DNA of 64,000 bases, from assembly GCA_951640195.1 (NCBI GenBank), contig OX621164.1, forward strand, positions 1,345,098 to 1,409,097, given 5' to 3'. This document shows, one piece after another, positions 54,192 through 64,000 of this stretch. Under the pieces are notes generated by a model. That model was not told where the DNA came from and ran no database searches. It saw only the letters and a list, made by a program, of their open reading frames with translations. This stretch comes from Porpolomopsis calyptriformis (Eukaryota > Basidiomycota > Agaricomycetes > Agaricales > Hygrophoraceae). Positions within the stretch are counted from its first letter, which is position 1, and each line of letters starts with the position of its first letter. A program made the position numbers and the translations under genes.

Positions 54192-57100
54192 TCAAGCGAA
54201 GTACGGGATGACTCTAAACGCGGCGATCGGGCGATGTAAGACGGATCCGTCGAGTTCCGCGACGATATAAGCTTTCCCTAGGTTTCGAGATACCACGACT
54301 AGGGGTCCTAGGTATCGAGGACGCATCTTCCGATTGAGAGACTTCTCGATTTTTGTGTTCCGAATGAGTACGAGATCACCAGTCTTGAAATCGTAGTCGC
54401 GAATGGTCTTCTCGTGTTTCTTCTCGAATCGAACGGCGGATCGTAGACGAGCGGCGAGAACCTTCGATCGGAGTTGGTCTAAATCAGCGTCTCGTTTCTG
54501 TAGGGCGATCGCGCGTTGCGATATTAGATCAGTCGTCGAGAGAACCGAATCTGGAGCGGGAAGGAGATATGTTGCTTCGGAAATATCTAACGGAAGCAAT
54601 GGCTGAGACCCTGTAATGGCGAAGTAGGGTGAGCATCCCAGTCGCTTTCGGGTAGTGACGCGCTCAGCCCAGAATACGGAGTAGGCTCCGATCGACCATT
54701 GTTTCTGATCGCCATCGACGGCTTTGAATAGCGATTGTCGTACGTCGAAGTGAGATCGTTCGACTATTCCGTTCGCGCGAGAGTTGTATCTGCTAATGCG
54801 AATATGGTTGATTCGATAGCGCTTGGCGAGATGATCTACGGCTCCTAAGAAAGCTGTTCTGTTGTCCATGACGATTTCTCGAAGAGAGCCCCATCGACAG
54901 ATTATATCCTCGAAGATCCATTCGCCAATCGATTTCGCTGTTTCCGAACGAAGCATTCAAAATTCGGGATAGTGGGTGAGGGAGCATCGCCCTTGAACGA
55001 TATATCGAAATGGGCCGGATCGGGGCATATACATAGTGTCGACGTAGATTTTGGCGAATAGGGGAGCTGGCGTGGCGACGGTCGGAGGGACGAGGGCTTG
55101 CGTGGTTTGGCGAACCTGACAGGTATGACATGTCCGAACGAACCAGACTATGTCGGGGGCCATATGGGGCCACCAGAAGCGTTCGGAAACGATCGATCGG
55201 GTAGCGAAGATAGCCTTGTGGCCTGTTCGATCGTGAAGTTCCGTCATGATCGCTAATCAGCGATCCGGATCGATGACTAATTTATGAGCTCCTTGTCTAT
55301 CCTTTCGCCATAGTCGGTGGTTGTCGATAAAGAACTCTTCGCAGTATCGTATAAAACTCGCGTAGTCGCTGTCGGACATGTTGCTTGGTCGTTCGAGATC
55401 TGAAAGCCATTTTCGAACGAGGAGAAGTCGTCGATCGTCTTGCTGAGCTGCTTCCGATCGCGGAACGATGTTGTAAGAATCGGTACGTTGGTGGATAGGG
55501 TCCTCCTCCTCCTCACTGAAATGTTTACTCTGCGAGTAAACTGAGGTGGGCATTCGGAGGGTTTTCGTTCGGGGCGCGGGCGAATCGTTGATATGGTGCA
55601 TTAGTCCGTGGACGCGATCGATCCAATCATCGAAGTCTTTATCGATCGGTTCTTCGTCGTCTTGGTCATCGGGCTGTCGGGGGCGTCGAGAGAGACCGTC
55701 GGGACCATGGTTCGAACCGGCGACGTGTACCAAGGTAAAATGGAACATTAGGATCGCTACGATCCATCTGTTAATACTAGCTTGCGGCGCGATGTCTGGG
55801 TTCACTAGCATTCCCTTGATATAGCGGGCGTCGACTTCTATAATGAGGTTCCGCACGCCGATGAGGTAGAGTCGGAGCGATCGCAAGGCTCGATACAGAC
55901 CGTAGATTTCGAGTTTCGGCTGAGAGAACCGTCTTTCTCGATCGTTCAACGTGATTGAACCGAATCGATTATAGTACCGTTTCTTCGGGTCGTCGGGATC
56001 GCATTGGCAGAGATGAAAGCCAACCGCAATATGTGATGTGTCGACGGCGAGTATGACGGGAGCGTCAGAAGTATAATCGAGAACTCGTAGAGCGGGCGAT
56101 TCTAGAAGAGCTTGTTTCAAGTCCTCTTGAGCGGCGAGTTGGTCGGGACCGAATTCGAAGGGCATATCCTTCCTAGTGAGCTTGACTAGGTGGTTCGCTC
56201 GATGCGCGAAGTTGCGAATGAATATCCGAACGACGCCAATAGTGCCAAGGAAGGCTCGAACTTCGGAGAGGTCTTTACAGGGGCCCCAATTTCGGATCGC
56301 AGATACGCGTGATTCGTCGGGTAGTCGTCCTAAGTGAGTACATCGATGTCCAAGAACGGTGGTTTCTTCTGCGCACAAGAACGATTTATAGCCTGACATC
56401 GTTCCACCGCAATATTTCATTCACTGGACTATCCGATTCAGATTCCCGAAGTGTTCCCATACGAATCGTCGAATTCCGTCGTTTTCGGGAATCGTTTCAT
56501 AGGATCCATCGGGGAGTACATATCGAGTCGCGGGACCCTTCACAGGGATATCGTCGATATAGGGGATTGTAAACTCAGGAATCTCCGGTTGGAGGATATA
56601 GGTGACGTCGTCGTGAAAAACGGGCACAGAGTTGGTCCATCCCATGGGTAGGGTAACTAGTCGATGAGCCCCATAGGGTGTCTGGAACGTGGTTAAATCG
56701 CGAGATGAAGGCGCGATCACTCGTTTGTCATATCCGACGTAAAGGTCAAACATAGCGCCGCAGGATCGACCGCCGAACTGTTCGGCCAAGTGTTCGGGGA
56801 TTGGCGTTACTCCCGAATGTCGAATCGTGACTTGATTGAGTGGTTCGAGACTGTGAACGATTCTAAGTTCCTTCCCTCCTTTCTTTAGAACGGTGAACCA
56901 TCGCGATCGGTAGGAGGAGTTCGAGGGTTCGTAGACACCAGCGTCGATTTTTCGCTGGATAACTTTACATACTTCGTGGTAGATCCCTGGGGGAATCGGA
57001 ATATTCTTTTGTACCCAGGGCGTATGTGGTATGACTGGGAGATCGACGGGAGGGAAAAAGTCGGATCTGAAACGTCCTCGTTCGGAGTTGTTCCAGGCGA

Positions 57101-57602
57101 AGGCGAGATCTTGTCTTCTCATGAAATCGTGAAGGAGGGCCCTTTCTTGAGGCCAAAGGAAATCTCCGGGGTGAGCTTTATCGAAAAGCTCCATCCGTTC
57201 GATCGTATATCGTTCGGTCGGGGTAAACGTGGGGGGGTTCGGGTCGAGTGTTGGCATATTCGCGAGTGGATCGCCAAGAATTTTCCGAATGATTCGGAAT
57301 TTGTCGGGGAGTTCAGCTACTACGGAGCGAACTTTCTTCGAGACAGGTTTATATTTCTTTTTCGATGTGAGGAAGGTTGCAATTTCCATCGATCGATCGA
57401 GACGGTTGGAAGCGGAATGTCGATCGCTAGTCGATCGAGATTTAGAGATAAGGTCGGGGAGGTCACAAGCGGATAAATAAGCGTGGGAAACTGTTGAAAC
57501 TTTATTTGTTGCGCATAGAGGCGCACAGGAATTGACAGATAGCATAGACGTAGTGTGGTCGTAATCTAGAATTATCGCGATCTCTCCTTGATCAGGAATC
57601 AA
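54192..57602 (-). pseudogene. Pol (reverse transcriptase, RNase H, integrase) of degenerate gypsy element
   Basis: One minus-strand frame broken by TGA at 56423-56421, 55259-55257 and 54959-54957. Reverse transcriptase: WFTVLKKGGKELRIVHSLEP, LPMGWTNSVPVFHDDV, and the active site IPYIDDIPV. Thumb and RNase H: VRAFLGTIGVVRIFI, APVILAVDTSHIAVGF, VHVAGSNHGPDGLSRRP. Integrase: zinc finger HDRTGHKAIF with CHTCQVRQ, then catalytic core ending [18 protein letters not shown] and a C-terminal [19 protein letters not shown]. The frame is offset by one from the upstream protease. All three stops can be explained by CGA to TGA. Confidence 0.9.
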
Positions 57603-59716
57603 ATCCTCGATGAGCGAAAATCCGAACGGTGCTTCGGTAGTCCTCGTGGAACCGTCGGAATTGTGATGGTTCTTCCGCTATTCGGATCGCAAATGGTGAT
57701 TGTCTGGTTTTCGTCGGTGAAGTTCTTGACGAGGCTTTGAGCTAAAACGTCGAACGGTCTTCCGAGCAGGATATCGTAGGCGGGAGCGCGAATGACATGG
57801 ATCTGGAGGTAGAGGGTTATGTCGCCGATCTGACATGGGACATTCCTTGCGAGACCTAACGATTGGTCTATTTCGCCGTTGGCCGATTGCATGTTGAGTT
57901 GGATAGTTGGGTCGTAGATCAGTCCTAGGTCGTGACAAACGGCTTCGGACATAGCGATTATCTGAGATCCGGGATCGACGATGCATTCGATCGTTTCTTT
58001 ATGATCGATCAACATGACGATCGATTAGAGGGCATGCGATTCCTTTGCGACAGTAACGGTGTGAGGGGTTTCGTCGGACGAGAGAGTGTTTAGATACGAT
58101 TCGTAGGGGTCGGGCACAGTAATGAAACAATCGTCGTCATCGCAATAAGGCAGGGCGTCGTTCGGAATCGCTTCCACTTCGACGGTTTTGACCGCGATCG
58201 GTCGACTAGGCGGCTGAGTTCGTTTAGGGGTTACTGCCTCTCGAACCTTCGATCGAACTTCGGGTGAGAGGGATAACAACTCTTCAGGGGAAAGCGTGAC
58301 GCAAGGGGTTTTCATCGAACGATTATAGACGTCGAAGGCGATCTTGGCGTCTTGGATCGGCGCTTGAGTGTGGTACGAGGGGTCTCTGTCTCTTTTCGCC
58401 ATCGGAGAGCCAAAGTTCCGGATGTGGGGCGGTACGTAGTTGGACTCTTTTGCTTTCGCGAACGGATGTTCCGTTGTAGCGGGTTGAGTCGGGATGGTTG
58501 CGATCGGAGCACTCGATGGTTTGTCGGTTGCTTTCTCTTTGTCCTGTTCTTGTCGTCGAGGCCGAACTATCTCTACTCCATCGAACGTCTTCTTGCTCCT
58601 TAACGCGAAAATCTCTTTTTCGAGAGCAGCGATCTGTTCGTCGGCCGATAGTTGGTAAGTCTCGGTTGCTGGATCGCGTTGGATACCTGCTGAAATTCCG
58701 TACATCATTCCAGCGGTTGGGGTCGGGTTTTGCTTGTACCATTCGTCCATTTGTTCTTTCAAGGTTTTTCCCGGCATTTGCTGGGGGACGAACCTGTCAT
58801 TCGGGAGTACGATCCTTCCTTCGAAGTTCTTCTTGCATCGACCGTTCTGGATATATTCGCGGCAGGTCGGGCAGCTTCCGATGAAGTGATCGGGACTTCC
58901 ACAGAAAACGCAGGTTTTCGGCTCGAATGGGTCAGGAGCGTTGGGTCGTCGTTCCGAAGTTTGTGGTGTTCGAGGGGGCGGGTTTCATTTCGGGGGACCT
59001 CTATTGTCCAGGGTTTTGACCAACGTAGTCATTAGTTTTTCCATGAAGACGCTGAGGTCTTCTTGTTTCGTGGCAGGGGTAGTAGTCGTCGTCGAAGTCG
59101 TCGTTTCGCGTGGTAGAAAGGTGTTCGGAGACGTTCCATATAGAACGAAATGAGCTGCCTCGTTGATATCGTTTACCCCGTAAGGATCGTTGGGGAAGTG
59201 GTCGGGGAACTTGATTTCCAGTCGTCGGACGATTCTAGTCTAGAGTTCGGGTTGGAATCCTCGGACGAAGGCGCGACTTTGTTCTGCTTCGGAGATTCTG
59301 TTCTTTGATCGCAGGAATTTAGTAATCGCAAGGAACGATCGGAAATACGCTCCGAGTTCGTTTGTGTTCATAATCCCTAGTCGAAGCTGTTCTCTGACTA
59401 TCTTGTCCATGTCGGCGATGGACCACTTTCGATCGTCTTCCGATCCTGGGTATAGCTTATAGATGGTGGCGACGAATTCGTCGAACATATGTCCGGCTTG
59501 GAACTCCGTTTGGTATTCCCAGAGTTCGGAGGTATCGATGTCGACGTACTTGCAGGCGTAGGTCTTCTTAGCATCGTCGTCGGTGATGCTACAATTAGCG
59601 AAAAGACCTCTGAGGTCTTGGAAGTATCTTCGAAGTTCTCGTGGTTGTTCAGGGTTGAACTTCGGGGCGGTCGAGTGACCGCGAGCGGGCATTACTAGGT
59701 TTGGTGGGGTCGTCAT
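57599..59716 (-). pseudogene. Gag-protease ORF of degenerate gypsy element
   Basis: One frame from MTTPPNLVMPARGHSTAPKF. The gag core has ELRRYFQDLRGLFANCSI, LWEYQTEFQAGHMFDEFVA and EAEQSRAFVRGFQPEL. A zinc knuckle CVFCGSPDHFIGSC (about 58895) and a linker with EQIAALEKEIFALRSK follow, then an aspartic protease with TIECIVDPGSQIIAMS, where the usual DSG/DTG is DPG. Stops: TAG at 59242-59240, TGA at 58987-58985, TAA at 58027-58025. The TGA is again CGA-compatible. Confidence 0.85.
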
Positions 59717-59963
59717 AGTTGTTGTAGAAATCGATGATAATGAGGAAAGTGATAAGGTAGAGGAGGGTTCGTTGGGGGAGTCGGATTTGTTGATCGAAGT
59801 TGAATTCCGTTTTATTTGAGAGCTGGGAAGTGTTGGTTGGGTCGGATCGATGTTCCGAGTGAATCTATCTCGTAAGGTTGTGCTTCGAGTGACTCGATTG
59901 TGCGTCGGGAACAGCGGTTCGAAGGACTGAGTCGAAGGAATCTTTTAAGATTTTAATAGTAGG

Positions 59964-59981
59964 CCCTCGCGGTGGGCTCCA
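59964..59981 (-). other. Probable tRNA-type primer binding site of the degenerate gypsy element
   Basis: Minus strand reads TGGAGCCCACCGCGAGGG three bases after the 5' LTR end. The leading TGG matches the CCA end of a tRNA primer. I cannot name the tRNA. Confidence 0.5.
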
Positions 59982-59984
59982 AAA

Positions 59985-60593
59985 TGATACGTCTGCTTCG
60001 TGTATGAGAACCGAACACAGAACAAGGTGCGAGGACAACTATAAAGAGTCTCGACTCAGCCTATGATCGATAATCGTGGAAAGGGAGTCTTCAATTGTTC
60101 GCGAACGAGATCGATCAGGGAATCGGAAGGATCGGAAAGTCGAAAGAGGAAGTCTTAGAAGATCTAAAGAGGATCTAGACTCGAGAGCGAGAAAGAAGCG
60201 AATATCTAACTTGTTGGATCACTAGCTACAACATACTGTATATATATCTTCTAGTACAAGGATCCCTTTGAGTGTATATGATAAAAGGGGAGCCTCTCTA
60301 ATGATCTAAGGGGAAAGTAGTAAATAGGAATGAAGGGATCGAATGAAAAAGGGAGAAATAGAAGAGAACTGATGCCTTTGAATAGTGTCTTCCCTTTGAT
60401 ATACAAACTTTCATTCGCGTTCGGAAAGCTTCGATCACGTTTGGAGCGTTCGATGATTCTCGAAGTTGTTCGGGATGTTTGGGAGCTATCGGGAGTGTTC
60501 GGAGGGTTCGTGTCCGTGTTCGAAGGACTTGGTAGGCGTCTAGTATTCGTATAGTTGAATATACGGTGCTCAGGGGACGGAGGGGTCGTATCA
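59985..60593 (-). repeat. 5' LTR of the degenerate gypsy element
   Basis: 609 bases, same length as the partner at 51577, no indels seen between them. Confidence 0.92.
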
Positions 60594-63500
60594 GCGCTCT
60601 GTAGCTAACTGCTGCTGTTCTTCTTGATTGTAATCTAACTACTCCATGATAAGGTGGTTACCCAATATTTGTACCCAATTCATCTGAGATAAAGGCATAG
60701 GAGGAAACTTTTCAAGAGAAGAGCCTTGAGCTTTAAGCAACTGATCCATTAAATAAAGACCATAATCATAAACTTGATCATTAGTAGGATCAGGAATGCC
60801 TTTCTGTTGAAGCTTATAATGCAAATCATCACAAATGGTAGGGCAAAAGTGCTCCCAAAGGGTATGAGGCTCAGTAGGAGTGCCACCAATGAGAATTGTA
60901 ACAAAAAGAGAGCGAAGTTGACTACCAGTTTGCATATGTCCAGCTTCTTCAAGACACTGAATCCATTCACTATCATCCTCTAGAAGACCCATAGCAATGC
61001 ATGCTTCTTTAAAGGTATTATAAGTAACATCATTTACAGTACGTAAATGCTGAAATGATGTAGCACCTTTGACTGCTGTAAGAAGCAAGCGCAGATAAAA
61101 GCAATCTCCAGAGGAAGGATGAACATAGTACATTCGTCCAATAGCAAAAATATTCTTCTTTCTTGGTTTCCACTCTCTTGTCTTTAGATTCCAGGTAAAT
61201 TTCAATGGCATATCCTGGTAGAGAAGTTGACATGCAGCAGGGTATTTCTGATTAGCTTTAAACCAAGCCATCAAAGTACTATCTTTATTAGCACCCTGCT
61301 CTATTACTTCCTGTATAGGAATTGAACTATCTTCTCTCCAAGTCACCAGGTGCTGCCCTTCAAGATGGATGTGAAGACGAACTACAGGAGGCCATTCCAT
61401 ATGCATTGAAAACTGAAAGATACGCCAAATAGCCTCACAAGAGGATACATAGCATGCATCTAGATAATGCTTTATTTCATCCTTGGCTTTCCCAAATTCC
61501 ATAGTAGTGCGATCATGGCCTTTATAAATGTACTTGTAAATGTACTTGATAGCCTTGATAGAGATTACACACTCCATGTTTATATGGCAATGATATTTCC
61601 AGGTAAGCCAAGGACAATATGGAATAACCCAGTGATTATCAACATCTTTATCACCAACTTTGTGAATAACCCCATTGTTACATCTCCTCAAACAGGCATA
61701 AGAGTCTTCAGATAGAGTAGTCTGGTCTCTGAAAGGTTTTGGAAAGTTTTTAGAGCATTTTCCATTAACCATACATGGAGAATGAGGATTCTGAGTACCA
61801 CAGGGACCATGAACCATATGCTTGAGAACTAAAGAATAAAGCTCAGGTTCAGTATCCTTATCTGGGAACTCTGCAGAGATTAAACTATCAATATCTTCTG
61901 CAGTTTTAAGCTTAGAATCCTCATGGAAGAAGATAACCATATGTACATGTGGAAGACCCCTCTTCTGAAACTCTGTAGTAAAGACACAGGCAACAGATTT
62001 GCCAAGGGCACCTTTCTCCAAGTCTTTAATTATAGCAGCAACTTTTAATTTGAAGACACGTGAAACCAAGTCAGGTCTATCAGCAACAGTTTGCCTTGGA
62101 AGCAGTTCAGCTTGTATTTCTGGCCAATTAGGATTGGCAGTAACAGTCATAAAGAGATCAGCACCCTTGAAATGATGATTAATAGCCAAAGCATCCTGAC
62201 AATGCTGGACCATATTTCTACTACTTCTAGAAAAGCTAGAAGGGAGAATAGTACGCTGACCAAGATTATGACTCTCTACTTCAGGATTAGCTGCTACAGC
62301 ATCAACCAAGCCTTTATAAACATCAGAGCGGATAGTGTTTTGATTATTTTTTAACCAGTTTAAGTGAGATTGTTCAGCAGCTGCCCAACAGTCAACAATA
62401 AACTCCTGGAATAGTCTTCCAGCCTTGAAAATATGGTTAGACTCATTGAGTCTAGGATGAAGACGATAGGCAAAGTATTCAATCTGAGACATCTTAGTAT
62501 GCTTTTTTCTAGTTACAATAGCTTGCCCCTCAGCAACAGGCTCTTCACCTAAAGGATGAGCTTCATTTCCCTCTCCAGGTGCATCATTTGTATCACTAAG
62601 AGTCAGCTTTAAGCCTGGATGCCAACCAAGCTGCCCAGTGGGAAAGAGTAAGACAAAATGCAAGGAGTGATATAGAGGGCTAAGCTCATTAATCCTTTTA
62701 AGACCACCACCTTGTCTCCAGAGTAGGATATCACGTACTTCTGTATTCTGGTCACCAGTACCTGGAAGAATAATAGCAATCTCTTTGACAGCAGCATTGG
62801 GAAGATTATAATGTCACTGATCACATACACTATCAAATCTAAGAGCTATTTTGCAGTTTTCTTCTAGAGGAAGGTTTTTAGTCAACTCATAGGCTTGTTT
62901 ATAGAGTTGGACAGAAGGATGTTTACGATAAAGCATATCCTGAAGGATCTGCATAGTAGCTCTATCCAAGTTTGAGTTACTCTGGTGACCTAAGTGATAA
63001 TTTAAAGCAAGGTCTGGGTCATAGATGTAGAGCTGTGAATATAATGGAGGCCTTCCATGAGGAGGAAGAAGAGAACTGGTAATATGGTGAAGTTCTCCAT
63101 GAAGTCGGTAAAGCCATGGGCCATGTCCATCATTAACAGACTTATCAAGCTGAAGGCATTTATAAGCATCTTGCCCTACAGAGGTGAAAGCCAAAGCAGA
63201 GTTGTAATTTCGGATCTTTTCAAGGAACCTTTTGGCACAGTCATCATCACCATAGTATAGCTGATATAGCTCTGGTGGCAAATCTTCAAGCTAGCCTAGT
63301 CTGATTTTACCACTAAAGCAGCACATACCAAACTTAGGAGTAACCAAAGAGGAATGTACTAATTTCTCAGCAACCCAATGTAATGCATGACAATCTGGAC
63401 ATAGAACATTCATAGGGCCTAAATTGTGAACCTCAATCTGGTTTTTGTTGAAAGGATGACATGCTATAGGCAGCCTTGGTTGTGGTAGTAAAGGTGGGAA

Positions 63501-63923
63501 ATTTATAGTCAAATCTTGTTGGTTCAAAGGAGGGGGAGGAGGTGGTGGTAGTGGTGGTAGTGGTGGTAATATAGGTTGTCCCTCATTGATATCCAAATTA
63601 AGCTGAAATTGACCAAAAACTCTTTGTAAAGGTCCTAGATCACTAATAGGTTGGATGGTTCTTCCTCTTCCTCTATTCCCCCCCCCAACCCTCACAGGTA
63701 TAGCAGCAAACTGTGAAGCAGTTGTTACAATAAATGGATCAGGTCCAACAGGTCCTATAGGTCTAGGATGGTGTTGTTGGTTAATAGGTAAAGCAATAGG
63801 AGCAATTGGACCATGCTGAGGCTGAGGCTGAGGAATATGACGCTGCTGAGGACTATCTAACTGACGCTGCTCTCGTTCTCCATGACGTGCAGCACTCCTA
63901 GGAGTCTGCTGATTGGTTTCCAT
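60594..63923 (-). pseudogene. Helitron Rep half of RepHel (N-terminal, HUH nuclease)
   Basis: Starts METNQQTPRSAARHGE at 63923. It has a low-complexity Gln/Pro head, a CPDCHALHW zinc-like site, and the Helitron-like N-terminal domain (FLEKIRNYNSALAFTSVG, HGELHHITSSLLP, FVLLFPTGQLGWHPGL). The Rep nuclease contains GADLFMTVTANPNWPE, the HUH motif RGLPHVHMVIFFHED, and the Tyr region KYIYKYIYKGHD. Stops at about 63291 (TAG), 62816 (TGA) and 60639 (TAG) interrupt the frame; reading through them restores the canonical family order (GQLEDLPPELYQLY, CDQRHYNLPN). It ends at the gypsy insertion and would continue into the helicase at 51576. The protein is dead in this copy. Confidence 0.88.
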
Positions 63924-64000
63924 AAGGAAAGAAAATAATCACAATCTAGGGGTCCCTGCACTGAGCTCTGCAGATCAAGCCAGCCCAGATGTGTATATTC

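Larger units (their letters stand above)
51577..60593 (-). mobile_element. Degenerate Ty3/gypsy element inserted in the Helitron, 9017 bases
   Basis: Two 609-base LTRs (TGATAC...GTATCA) surround gag-protease and pol on the minus strand and a spliced antisense gene on the plus strand. GCGC, or GCGCT if the first LTR base is shared, flanks both sides (51573-51576 and 60594-60597). The LTRs differ at ten CpG sites. Gag and pol each contain several nonsense codons. No chromodomain follows the integrase, so it belongs to another clade than the element at 36642. Confidence 0.92.
50074..64000 (-). mobile_element. Helitron rolling-circle transposon, 3' end at 50074, 5' end not seen
   Basis: On the minus strand it encodes, in order, an N-terminal domain, a HUH Rep nuclease and a PIF1-type helicase, the hallmark of Helitrons. 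Its 3' terminus is CTAG (50077-50074) followed by T, with a hairpin just upstream. No convincing 5' TC terminus was found before the right edge, so the element probably runs on. The gene is split by a gypsy element at 51577-60593. Without that insert about 4.9 kb of Helitron is visible. Confidence 0.85.

Noticed and set aside
63535..63570. Repeated GGTGGTAGT units as a satellite or CRISPR-like array
   Set aside because: It encodes a Pro run in the Helitron N-terminal protein. No spaced repeats of CRISPR type exist in the window.
63960..64000. Helitron 5' end at the right edge
   Set aside because: No TC start flanked by A with the usual TCT-TACTA-like sequence was visible, so the end is taken to lie outside the window.
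1..64000. tRNA, rRNA or other structured RNA genes
   Set aside because: I scanned for typical tRNA arms and found none convincing; the GTTCGATTC in the LTR resembles a tRNA T-arm but has no cloverleaf around it and is better explained by self-priming.

Overview
The window is nuclear DNA of a filamentous fungus, most likely a basidiomycete of the Agaricomycetes. The support is densely packed genes broken by many introns of about 45-70 bases with GTRNGT donors and CTRAY branch sites, very short intergenic gaps, a basidiomycete-type BTB protein, and PIF/Harbinger, Helitron and Ty3/gypsy transposons. The species cannot be read from the sequence.

Positions 1-35880 are a conserved gene block. In order: the 3' end of an unrecognised gene (+), translin (-), a HIT protein (+), the proteasome activator BLM10/PA200 (-), an RXT2-like protein (-), the repair factor XPA/Rad14 (+), ribosomal protein eS27 (-), a BTG-like protein (+), biotin synthase (+), an RPD3-type histone deacetylase (-), a DinB-like protein (-), succinyl-CoA ligase beta (+), a giant disordered protein (-), splicing factor SPF27 (-), the complex I 30-kDa subunit (+), an MTC1-like protein (-), a decayed stretch, a Ras-family GTPase (+) and a BTB-type protein (+). 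Several neighbours are divergent with only 13-98 bases between start codons, or convergent with as little as 5 bases between stop codons.

Positions 35919-64000 are almost entirely nested transposons. A PIF/Harbinger-like element (outer copy 35919-49708) landed just after the BTB gene. A second copy of the same element (46003-49587) inserted into it in inverted orientation. A chromodomain Ty3/gypsy element with two identical 368-base LTRs (36642-43320) then inserted into the outer copy's Myb-like gene. To the right lies a Helitron whose 3' terminus is at 50074 and whose 5' end is probably outside the window. Its RepHel gene is split by an older, degenerate Ty3/gypsy element (51577-60593).

The most interesting object is the young chromovirus. 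It has intact gag and pol, an 11-base primer site complementary to its own predicted transcript start (Tf1-type self-priming), and a chromodomain at the end of its integrase. It also has an extra third ORF whose N-terminus copies the histone H3 tail around lysine 9 (QTARKSTGG) and repeats it in degenerate form with methionine at the lysine position. An element carrying both a predicted H3K9me reader and an H3K9-like peptide suggests an interaction with host heterochromatin. The older elements show CpG-to-TpG decay: every difference between the two LTRs of the degenerate gypsy element is at a CpG.
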